Shown piece by piece: positions 57,399 to 64,000 of a stretch of 64,000 nucleotides of DNA. The first letter of the stretch is position 1. Each line of letters begins with the position of its first letter. The notes beneath the pieces are model-generated. The model was not told the DNA's origin. It saw only the letters and a program-made list of their open reading frames with translations, and searched no databases. Origin of the DNA: Bradyrhizobium diversitatis (GTDB lineage Bacteria > Pseudomonadota > Alphaproteobacteria > Rhizobiales > Xanthobacteraceae); the NCBI RefSeq assembly GCF_016031635.1, contig NZ_JACEGD010000002.1, forward strand, positions 186,001 to 250,000, in the 5' to 3' direction. Made by a program: the position numbers and the translations under genes.

Positions 57399-57938
57399 AT
57401 GCTGTCCGCCATCCGCCTCGTCTCGGAAGCTGCCGAGCTCGCCGCGCGCCGCCACAACGGCATGGCGCGCAAGGGGCGCGGCAATGAGCCGTATATCAAT
57501 CATCTCGCCGAGGTCGCGAACCTGCTTGCGACCGCGACTGACGGTGCCGATGCCGAACTGGTCGCGGCCGGCTGGCTGCACGACACGATCGAGGACACCG
57601 ACACCACACGCGACGAGCTCGCGCGGAGATTTTCCGAACGTGTCGCCTCGCTCGTTGTCGAATGCACCGATGACATGAGCTTGCCGAAGGCCGAGCGGCG
57701 GCGGCTTCAGGTGCTGGACGCGCCGAAGAAATCCGCCGGGGCCAAGCTGATCAAGATCGCCGATAAAATCAGCAATACGGGCGCGCGCATTCAAACCGAT
57801 CCGAGTGACGAGGAGCGCGAGGATCTCGCCGACTATATCGCGTGGGCCACGCAGGTCGTTGCGGGCTGCCGCGGCGGAAATGCGTGGCTGGACGAGAAGT
57901 TCGATGATGCCGTGAAAGCAGCGAGGGCGCTGTTGTGA
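57399..57938 (+). CDS. HD-domain hydrolase of the MESH1 / small alarmone hydrolase type
   Basis: The 179-residue protein is a single HD domain of the RelA/SpoT type: [26 protein letters not shown] (H35), [13 protein letters not shown] (H61-D62, E65-D66) and [12 protein letters not shown] (D122). From memory, human MESH1 is also 179 residues and binds Mn with H35, H61, D62 and D122, so the match is position for position. MESH1 hydrolyses (p)ppGpp in vitro and dephosphorylates NADPH. A synthetase domain is absent. The gene sits between ureB/DUF559 and ureC, so it would be co-expressed with urease under nitrogen control. The substrate is inferred; other nucleotide hydrolases are possible. Confidence 0.85.
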   Translation: MLSAIRLVSEAAELAARRHNGMARKGRGNEPYINHLAEVANLLATATDGADAELVAAGWLHDTIEDTDTTRDELARRFSERVASLVVECTDDMSLPKAERRRLQVLDAPKKSAGAKLIKIADKISNTGARIQTDPSDEEREDLADYIAWATQVVAGCRGGNAWLDEKFDDAVKAARALL

Positions 57939-57972
57939 TCCACCAGATATTCAAACGCAAACGGGGCTTGTG

Positions 57973-59688
57973 ATGTCCGTCAAAATGAAGCGTTCCGTCT
58001 ATGCCGACATATTCGGCCCGACCACCGGCGACAGGGTGCGGCTGGCCGATACCGACCTCATCATCGAGGTCGAGAAGGATTTCACCACCTACGGCGAGGA
58101 GGTGAAGTTCGGCGGCGGCAAGGTCATCCGCGACGGCATGGGGCAGTCGCAAGTCACCAACAGGCAGGGTGCGGCCGACACGGTCATCACCAATGCGCTG
58201 ATCGTCGATCACTGGGGCATCGTCAAGGCCGACGTCGCGATCAAGGAGGGCATGATCGCAGGCATCGGCAAGGCCGGTAATCCCGACATCCAGCCGGGCG
58301 TTACCATCATCATCGGCCCCGGGACCGATGTGATCGCGGGCGAAGGCAAGATTCTCACCGCCGGCGGCTTCGACAGCCACATCCATTTCATCTGTCCGCA
58401 GCAGATCGAGCACGCGCTGATGAGTGGCGTCACCTCGATGCTCGGCGGCGGCACCGGCCCGTCGCACGGTACCTTCGCCACCACCTGCACGCCGGGGCCG
58501 TGGCACATGGGGCGGATGATCCAGTCGTTCGACGCCTTCCCAGTCAATCTCGGCATCTCAGGCAAGGGCAACGCGTCGCGTCCCGCCGCGCTGGTCGAGA
58601 TGATCAAGGCCGGCGCCTGTGCGCTGAAGCTGCACGAGGACTGGGGCACCACGCCGGCGGCGATCGACAATTGCCTGTCGGTTGCCGACGATCACGACAT
58701 CCAGGTCATGATCCACACCGACACGCTGAACGAATCCGGCTTCGTCGAGGACACGGTCAAGGCCTTCAAGGGCCGCACCATTCATGCCTTCCACACCGAA
58801 GGCGCCGGCGGCGGTCACGCCCCTGACATCATCAAGATCGCCGGCCTGAAAAACGTGCTGCCGTCCTCGACCAACCCGACGCGGCCCTTCACCCGCAACA
58901 CCATCGACGAGCATCTGGACATGCTGATGGTGTGCCACCACCTCGATCCCTCGATCGCGGAAGATCTGGCGTTCGCCGAAAGCCGCATCCGCAAGGAGAC
59001 GATTGCGGCCGAAGACATCCTGCACGACCTCGGCGCGCTCTCGATGATGTCCTCGGACTCGCAGGCCATGGGCCGCCTCGGCGAGGTCATCATCCGCACC
59101 TGGCAGACAGCCGACAAGATGAAGAAGCAGCGCGGCTCGCTGCCGCAGGACAAGGGCAAGGACAACGACAATTTCCGCGTCAAGCGCTACATCGCCAAGT
59201 ACACGATCAATCCCGCGATCGCGCACGGCGTGTCGAAGTTGATCGGCTCGGTCGAGAAGGGCAAGCTCGCCGATCTCGTGCTGTGGTCGCCGGCGTTCTT
59301 CGGCGTCAAGCCGGATTGCATCGTCAAGGGAGGCACGATCGTCGCCGCGCCCATGGGCGATCCCAACGCCTCGATCCCGACGCCGCAGCCGGTGCACTAC
59401 CAGCCGATGTTCGGCGCCTTCGGCAAGGCGCGCACCGCGTCGTCCGTGGTATTCACCTCGAAGGCGGCGGTCACCGGCGGCCTCGCGCGAAAGCTCGGCA
59501 TCGAGAAGAAGCTCTATGCGGTCCAGAATACCCGCGGCAAGATCTCGAAGAAGAGCATGATCCACAACGACGCCACGCCCAATATCGAGGTCGATCCGGA
59601 GACCTATGAAGTGCGCGCCGACGGCGAGTTGCTCACTTGTGCCCCTGCCGAGCTGTTGCCGATGGCGCAGCGATATTTCATGTACTGA
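57973..59688 (+). CDS. ureC: Urease alpha (catalytic) subunit
   Basis: The 571-residue UreC hydrolyses urea to ammonia and carbamate at a di-nickel site. The ligand set is offset by two from Klebsiella UreC: H136 and H138 (DSHIHFICP), carbamylated K219 (ALKLHEDWG), H248 (MIHTDTL), H274 ([15 protein letters not shown]), catalytic H322 (MVCHHLDP) and expected D362 ([10 protein letters not shown]). All are present. ATG 57973 is chosen; a second ATG at 57985 ([13 protein letters not shown]) is possible. It is 34 bp after the MESH1-like gene. Confidence 0.97.
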   Translation: MSVKMKRSVYADIFGPTTGDRVRLADTDLIIEVEKDFTTYGEEVKFGGGKVIRDGMGQSQVTNRQGAADTVITNALIVDHWGIVKADVAIKEGMIAGIGKAGNPDIQPGVTIIIGPGTDVIAGEGKILTAGGFDSHIHFICPQQIEHALMSGVTSMLGGGTGPSHGTFATTCTPGPWHMGRMIQSFDAFPVNLGISGKGNASRPAALVEMIKAGACALKLHEDWGTTPAAIDNCLSVADDHDIQVMIHTDTLNESGFVEDTVKAFKGRTIHAFHTEGAGGGHAPDIIKIAGLKNVLPSSTNPTRPFTRNTIDEHLDMLMVCHHLDPSIAEDLAFAESRIRKETIAAEDILHDLGALSMMSSDSQAMGRLGEVIIRTWQTADKMKKQRGSLPQDKGKDNDNFRVKRYIAKYTINPAIAHGVSKLIGSVEKGKLADLVLWSPAFFGVKPDCIVKGGTIVAAPMGDPNASIPTPQPVHYQPMFGAFGKARTASSVVFTSKAAVTGGLARKLGIEKKLYAVQNTRGKISKKSMIHNDATPNIEVDPETYEVRADGELLTCAPAELLPMAQRYFMY

Positions 59689-59811
59689 AATAGCGCGCTT
59701 GCATGCCGCTGGAGCATGTTCGGGTGGTTTTTCGGTTTTGCGTTCGATCCCGCCTGGTCTAATGTCCCGCCCGGTATCCAACTTCGAGAAGAAAAGCCGG
59801 GAGGATTTCTC

Positions 59812-60111
59812 GTGATTTACGTCGTTGCCACCTTGACCATCAAGCCCGAAACGCGCGCCGAATTCATTGCAGCCGCCACCGCCTGCATCAAGGAGACCCG
59901 GAAGGAGCCCGGCAATATCGCCTATGATCTGCACGAGAGTGTCACCGATCCCAGCAAAATGGTGTTCGTCGAGCAGTGGGAGAATGCCGAGGCGCTGGTG
60001 CCGCATCGGGGCATGGAGCACATGAAGACGTTCGGCCGCGTCGCGGTGAAGTGCTTCACGGCGCCGCCGAAGATCGAAGTGATCACGCCCGAGAAGGTCG
60101 AAACGCGGTAG
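59812..60111 (+). CDS. Antibiotic biosynthesis monooxygenase (ABM)-domain protein
   Basis: The 99-residue dimeric alpha+beta barrel-type protein reads IYVVATLTIKPETRAEFIAAA, ETRKEPGNIAYDLHESVTDPSKMVFVEQWEN and H-rich LVPHRGMEHMKTF. This is the YgiN/ABM family pattern of putative quinol or small-molecule monooxygenases. GTG 59812 is fixed by GGGAGGA six bases upstream. It lies between ureC and ureE and has no known part in urease maturation. It is either a passenger or a detoxifying enzyme. Confidence 0.83.
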   Translation: MIYVVATLTIKPETRAEFIAAATACIKETRKEPGNIAYDLHESVTDPSKMVFVEQWENAEALVPHRGMEHMKTFGRVAVKCFTAPPKIEVITPEKVETR

Positions 60112-60123
60112 CGGGGTAAACGG

Positions 60124-60756
60124 ATGATCCGGGCGACGCAGGTCAGGGGACAGCACCGCTTCACGGAAGCGCCAGTCGATACGGTCGTGCTCGATTTCGA
60201 CGATCGGCACCGCCGCCGCATGGCGATGACCGGCACGCGGGGGCTCGAATTCCTGCTCGACCTGGAGCATGCGGTCGCTTTGCGCGGCGGCGACGCGCTG
60301 GTGCTGGAGGACGGCCGGCTGATCGAAGTCGTCGCGGCGCCCGAGCCGCTGCTGGAGATCCGCGGCCGCGATCCGCACCACCTCATCCGGGTCGGCTGGC
60401 ATCTCGGCAATCGCCATCTGCCGACGCAGATCATGGCCAAGGCCCTGCGCATCCGCCGCGACCACGTCATCGAGGCCATGGTGAAGGGCCTCGGCGCGCG
60501 CGTGATCGAGATCGAGGCGCCGTTCGATCCCGAAGGCGGGGCCTATGCCGATGCCGGCCACGCGCATGGGCACGATGACCATGCGCATCACGACCACGGC
60601 CATCATCACCACGATCACGGTCACCACGATCATGATCATGCCGCGCATGATCATGCCGCGCATGATCATGGCCACGGTCACCACCATCACCACGATGAGC
60701 ACTGCGACCACCCCGACCATCACCACGGCCACAAGCATGCTCATGACCACAAATGA
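60124..60756 (+). CDS. ureE: Urease accessory metallochaperone UreE with very His-rich tail
   Basis: The 210-residue UreE supplies nickel for urease. The N-terminal peptide-binding domain (about 1-70) is followed by the metal-binding domain (about 75-140; [19 protein letters not shown] contains the conserved Ni-binding His). The last 65 residues contain about 35 His with many Asp/Gly and one Cys, longer than the Klebsiella His tail, and likely store several Ni ions. The tail DNA has a 15-bp tandem repeat (catgatcatgccgcg). The ureF start lies 14 bp before its stop. Confidence 0.94.
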   Translation: MIRATQVRGQHRFTEAPVDTVVLDFDDRHRRRMAMTGTRGLEFLLDLEHAVALRGGDALVLEDGRLIEVVAAPEPLLEIRGRDPHHLIRVGWHLGNRHLPTQIMAKALRIRRDHVIEAMVKGLGARVIEIEAPFDPEGGAYADAGHAHGHDDHAHHDHGHHHHDHGHHDHDHAAHDHAAHDHGHGHHHHHDEHCDHPDHHHGHKHAHDHK

Positions 60757-61465
60757 GCCGGTCGGCGCCCGCGCCCTTGCCGAAGGCGAGGCGGCGGCGC
60801 TGTACCGGCTGATGACCTGGCTGTCGCCGGCGTTCCCGGTCGGCGGATTCTCTTATTCCAGCGGCCTCGAATGGGCCGTCGAGGCGGGCGACATCACCGA
60901 CGCCGCCTCGCTCGCGGATTGGCTCGATGCGATGCTCGCCGAGGGCTCCGGCTTCTGTGACGCGACGTTTCTGGTCCATGCCTATCGCGCCGCGGAAGCG
61001 GGCGAGACCACCGCTTTGAACGAGATCGCCGAGCTCGCCGCCGCCTTCGTGCCGTCGCGCGAACGGCAGCTGGAGACGGCCTCGCAGGGCCGCGCCTTCA
61101 TCGACATCGCCCGCGCCGCGTGGAATGCCGACGGACTGGATGCCGTGATTGCGGCATGCAGCACGCCACCGGTCTATCCGGTCGCCGTCGGTGTCGTCGC
61201 AGCTCAGCACGCCGTGCCGCTGGCGCCGACGTTGCACGCCTTTCTGCATGCGCTGGTCTCGAACTGGATCTCGGCGGCCAGCCGGCTCATTCCGCTCGGT
61301 CAGAGCGATAGCCAGCGCGTGCTGGCAAGGCTGGAAGCCGCAGTCGCTGCGACCGCCAATCGTGCGCTCAACGCGGCATTGGACGATCTCGGCAGCGCGA
61401 CGTTCCGGGCCGATCTCGCCAGCCTGCGGCACGAGGCGCAATACACGCGGCTGTTTCGCTCGTGA
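60743..61465 (+). CDS. ureF: Urease accessory protein UreF
   Basis: This 240-residue all-helical UreF gates GTP hydrolysis by UreG. Family segments are [79 protein letters not shown] and the C-terminal [16 protein letters not shown] 60743 lies inside the last codons of ureE in another frame, so translation is coupled. The frame open upstream to 60545 is the shadow of the UreE His repeats. Confidence 0.94.
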   Translation: MTTNEPVGARALAEGEAAALYRLMTWLSPAFPVGGFSYSSGLEWAVEAGDITDAASLADWLDAMLAEGSGFCDATFLVHAYRAAEAGETTALNEIAELAAAFVPSRERQLETASQGRAFIDIARAAWNADGLDAVIAACSTPPVYPVAVGVVAAQHAVPLAPTLHAFLHALVSNWISAASRLIPLGQSDSQRVLARLEAAVAATANRALNAALDDLGSATFRADLASLRHEAQYTRLFRS

Positions 61466-61503
61466 CCGGCGCGGCTTCAACCAATCGAGAGAGAGCGGAT
61501 CAC

Positions 61504-62127
61504 ATGTCGAAATCTCACGGCCCCTTGCGCGTCGGTGTCGGCGGCCCGGTCGGGTCTGGCAAGACGGCGCTGATGGACCTGCTCTGCAAGACCATGCGCG
61601 AGCGCTATGACATTGCGGCGATTACCAACGACATCTACACCAAATGGGATGCAGAGTTCCTCGTGCGTTCGGGGTCGCTGACGCCGGATCGCATCGCCGG
61701 CGTCGAGACCGGCGGTTGCCCGCACACCGCGATCCGCGAGGACGCCTCGATGAATCTCGCCGCGGTCGCGGACATGCGCGCCAAGTTTCCCGGACTTGAT
61801 CTCGTGCTGATCGAGTCCGGCGGTGACAATCTCGCTGCTACTTTTTCACCGGAGCTGGCCGACCTCACGATTTACGTCATCGACGTCGCCGCCGGCGACA
61901 AGATCCCGTCCAAGGGCGGCCCCGGCATCACCCGGTCGGACCTCCTGGTCATCAACAAGATCGACCTCGCGCCCCATGTGGGCGCCTCCCTGGAGAAGAT
62001 GGAGACGGACGCCAAGCGCATGCGCGGCGAGCGTCCTTTCGTCATGACCAACCTGAAGAAAAGCGAGGGGCTCGACCGAATCGTCGGCTTCATCGAAGCC
62101 AAAGGCGGCCTGAAACGGCCGGGCTGA
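61504..62127 (+). CDS. ureG: Urease accessory GTPase UreG
   Basis: This 207-residue SIMIBI-class GTPase powers nickel insertion. The P-loop is [13 protein letters not shown] (about 11-23), the metal motif is C-P-H in [15 protein letters not shown], switch is [29 protein letters not shown] and the G4-like motif is [14 protein letters not shown] 61504 follows a GAGAGAG site; an upstream in-frame GTG (61462) would add 14 non-conserved residues. It is the last gene of the locus. A His-rich N-terminal extension found in some UreG is absent; the His store is on UreE instead. Confidence 0.96.
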   Translation: MSKSHGPLRVGVGGPVGSGKTALMDLLCKTMRERYDIAAITNDIYTKWDAEFLVRSGSLTPDRIAGVETGGCPHTAIREDASMNLAAVADMRAKFPGLDLVLIESGGDNLAATFSPELADLTIYVIDVAAGDKIPSKGGPGITRSDLLVINKIDLAPHVGASLEKMETDAKRMRGERPFVMTNLKKSEGLDRIVGFIEAKGGLKRPG

Positions 62128-62426
62128 CCGGACGCGACCACTTGGCGCAGGCATTTCCTCGCCGTTAACATTTGGGCGGCGCCGTAACCGCGGAACAAAT
62201 TTCGGACACGGCGATTAACTACCTCCGGCGCCCGGGGCGAATTCATCCCGGCCAGTCCATCGGCCGGGCGGATTAAGCTTTTCAGGCGACCCAAGTTGCG
62301 TACTGATGCCTCCTCCTCCATTATCTCCGCCACTGGGGTCTACCCTGTTTCGGCAGATGGCCGTTCGAGCGGCGTTCATATGCTCCGTGTTTATTGCCGA
62401 CCTCCTGCTTTCGCCTGAGTAATCGC
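62128..62426. other. Intergenic region between ureG and the sensor kinase gene
   Basis: The 299-bp gap includes a possible 38-codon frame (62306-62422, MPPPPLSPPLGSTLFRQMAV to LLLSPE) ending 5 bp before the kinase GTG, with no clear ribosome site. There is a GC-rich imperfect inverted segment near 62225-62270 (cccggggcg, cccggcc, gccgggcgg). No obvious intrinsic terminator after ureG. Confidence 0.4.
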
Positions 62427-64000
62427 GTGGTCAGGCTCGGTTTCATCATCGGCTTCATCGCTCTGCTCGGGGCTTTGCTCTCCGGGCTTGCAGCCTATCG
62501 CGTCCATGACCAGGAACTGGCGCTGGATCGGATTGCGCTCGCGCGCGCGATCGACGTTCATGCGAGCCTGGTTCAGGACCGCCTCACCGAGCGGGAGCTG
62601 CTCGCGCGTGTCGCCTCAGGCCTGTTCCGCACGCCATCCGTGGTCAAACCGAACATGCTGGAGCCGCTGCGCTCGGCGATCTACGCCTTCAAGACCGATT
62701 TCGTGGTGGCCGGCTGGATCGCCCGGCTGAAGCCGAACGAGCTCGCGGCGGCGCAGGCCGCCATCGCCGGCGCAGGCTTCCCGAATCCGCAGATTCGGTC
62801 CTATGACGACAAGCCGATCAATCCGGCCGAGATCACGCAGCCGATCGACGTGCTGATGGACCTCGAGCCACGCAGCAACGAGACCAAGACGCTGCCCGGC
62901 CGCAGCTACGATCAGGATCCGGTTCGCAGTGCCATGCTGACGCGTGCGCGCGCCGAGAAGAGGTCGGTTGCCTCGGACCCGGTGCCGTTGATCAGCGGGA
63001 ACGGCGCGATCGGCATCATCGTGGCCGCGCCCGTCATTCCCGAGGGAGCAACGGAGCCTGCCGGCTTCGTCACATTCTCCTACGAGCTCGCCACGCTGAT
63101 GCTCACCAACGATGACATGTCGTTGTTCGCGGTCGCGCTTAAGGATCCGCGCAAGGAAGGCGGCGAGCTGATCGCCAACGATCAGGGCGTGGTCTCGACG
63201 CGCAGGGTTGCAGCGGACGGGCCGGCGCCGTCGGCGACGCGCACCGTGAGCTTCGGTGGGCGTGACTGGCAACTCAGCTATTACGCGAAAACCAACTCGG
63301 CGCGTCGTGCCGAGCAGACCGCCATCATCGTCGCGGCGATCGGCTTTGCGATCACGGCAATGGTGTGCGGCCTGTTCGGCTATGTCGCCTACAACAATCT
63401 GCGACTCAGCCGGGAGATACAGGTCAGGATCGGGTTCGAGCGCCGGCTGACCGCGGTCATCGACGAGCTCAACCACCGCGTCAAGAACATCCTGGCGGTG
63501 ATCCAGTCGATCGTGACGCGCACCTTGCGCCACGGCTCGGACATCGACATCGCGCGCGAGCTGCTGATCGGGCGCATCCACGCCATGTCCAACGTGGTCT
63601 CGCTGCTCAGCGAGAGCCAGTGGCAGGGCGTCAAGCTGAAGGGCCTGTTCGAGGCGCGCGCCATCCCGCATGCGGACCGCATCGCCGTCACCGGTCCTGA
63701 TATCGCGGTCAGCGCACGCGCGGCGCAGAGCCTGTCGCTGCTGTTCTTCGAGCTCGCCTCGCATTCCGACGAGGGCCTGTCGCTGGTTGGAAAGCATCCG
63801 CACATCACCGCCAACTGGACGGTGACGGGAGAGGACGGCAACGAGGTCTTCCATTTCCGCTGGGAGGAGTTCAACACCAGCGAGGCGACGCGTCGGCCGG
63901 ATTCCGATTTCGGCCTGATCCTGCTCGACCGCGTCGCGCCCGAGGCGCTAGGGGGCACCGCCAAGCGCTTCTTCACCGACGTCTCCTACGTCTATGAATT
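62427..64000 (+). CDS. Membrane sensor histidine kinase, CHASE plus HWE/HisKA_2 type (3' part missing)
   Basis: The N-terminal helix (LGFIIGFIALLGALLSGLAAY) is followed by a CHASE-like extracytoplasmic sensor domain (about 30-290). A second helix (AIIVAAIGFAITAMVCGLFGYVAY) leads to the kinase part, with the phosphoacceptor box ELNHRVKNILAVIQSIVTRTLR (H350), which marks the HWE/HisKA_2 class. The ATP-binding domain is cut by the window end. Start codon is uncertain: GTG 62427, or a near-cognate CTG at 62415 giving SNRVVRLG. HWE kinases often signal to PhyR-type general stress or two-component regulators; no partner gene is visible. Confidence 0.82.
   Translation, partial: MVRLGFIIGFIALLGALLSGLAAYRVHDQELALDRIALARAIDVHASLVQDRLTERELLARVASGLFRTPSVVKPNMLEPLRSAIYAFKTDFVVAGWIARLKPNELAAAQAAIAGAGFPNPQIRSYDDKPINPAEITQPIDVLMDLEPRSNETKTLPGRSYDQDPVRSAMLTRARAEKRSVASDPVPLISGNGAIGIIVAAPVIPEGATEPAGFVTFSYELATLMLTNDDMSLFAVALKDPRKEGGELIANDQGVVSTRRVAADGPAPSATRTVSFGGRDWQLSYYAKTNSARRAEQTAIIVAAIGFAITAMVCGLFGYVAYNNLRLSREIQVRIGFERRLTAVIDELNHRVKNILAVIQSIVTRTLRHGSDIDIARELLIGRIHAMSNVVSLLSESQWQGVKLKGLFEARAIPHADRIAVTGPDIAVSARAAQSLSLLFFELASHSDEGLSLVGKHPHITANWTVTGEDGNEVFHFRWEEFNTSEATRRPDSDFGLILLDRVAPEALGGTAKRFFTDVSYVYE

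Noticed and set aside
58558..60750. Minus-strand open frame (730 codons) opposite ureC-ureE
   Set aside because: It is antisense to well-matched urease genes. The Met/Val-rich start is the complement of the UreE His codons.

Overview
The window is a contiguous piece of a high-GC alphaproteobacterial chromosome, most likely Bradyrhizobium or a close relative such as Rhodopseudomonas. The pointers are a 184-residue membrane-anchored CycM-type cytochrome c, a Rhodopseudomonas-like pim (dicarboxylate beta-oxidation) cluster, a BA14K-family protein, a Tad/Cpa pilus locus and abundant short palindromic repeats between genes. I see no phage, rRNA, tRNA, CRISPR array or classical insertion sequence. 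Genes run off both ends: a livF-type ATPase at the left and an HWE-type sensor kinase at the right.

Layout. 1-2346 (minus): two ABC ATPases of the branched-chain amino acid type and an IclR-family regulator. 2477-11154 (plus): a six-gene acyl-CoA operon (fused hydratase/dehydrogenase, CoA ligase, thiolase, two acyl-CoA dehydrogenases, SDR) in pimFABCD order. A 19-bp IclR-like palindrome lies in the divergent promoter region. 11405-14590: glycerol kinase, a GNAT acetyltransferase and a GST-like protein. 14890-19653 (minus): metF-metH. 20029-23541: LLM flavin oxidoreductase, pheA, kdsB, cycM. 23754-31488: a Yej-type peptide ABC importer with two binding proteins. A BA14K protein, an NlpC/P60 peptidase and an M17 aminopeptidase follow, giving a plausible murein-peptide uptake and breakdown set. 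34992-46481: tadD, the flp-cpaABCDEF-tadBC pilus locus, a sterol-desaturase-like membrane protein and a stand-alone secretin-N-domain protein. 46650-48998 (minus): cspA, a second-type infA and a DEAD-box helicase, a cold/translation group.

49503-62127 (plus) is a urea super-locus. urtABCDE (urea ABC importer) is followed by ureD-A-B, two inserted genes, ureC, a small monooxygenase-fold protein and ureE-F-G. A near-consensus sigma-54 promoter lies 75 bp upstream of urtA, as expected for NtrC-type nitrogen control. The genes between ureB and ureC are the most unusual part of the window. One encodes a DUF559 (PD-(D/E)XK-like) protein whose gene is bracketed by 36-bp near-perfect inverted repeats. 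The other encodes a 179-residue HD hydrolase whose metal ligands fall at the same residue numbers as those I recall for animal MESH1 (ppGpp/NADPH hydrolase).

Dispersed inverted repeats fill most gaps between genes in the first 14 kb and recur in the urease operon. At least one family is shared with the DUF559 cassette. No database search was run. Family names rest on motifs, length and gene order.
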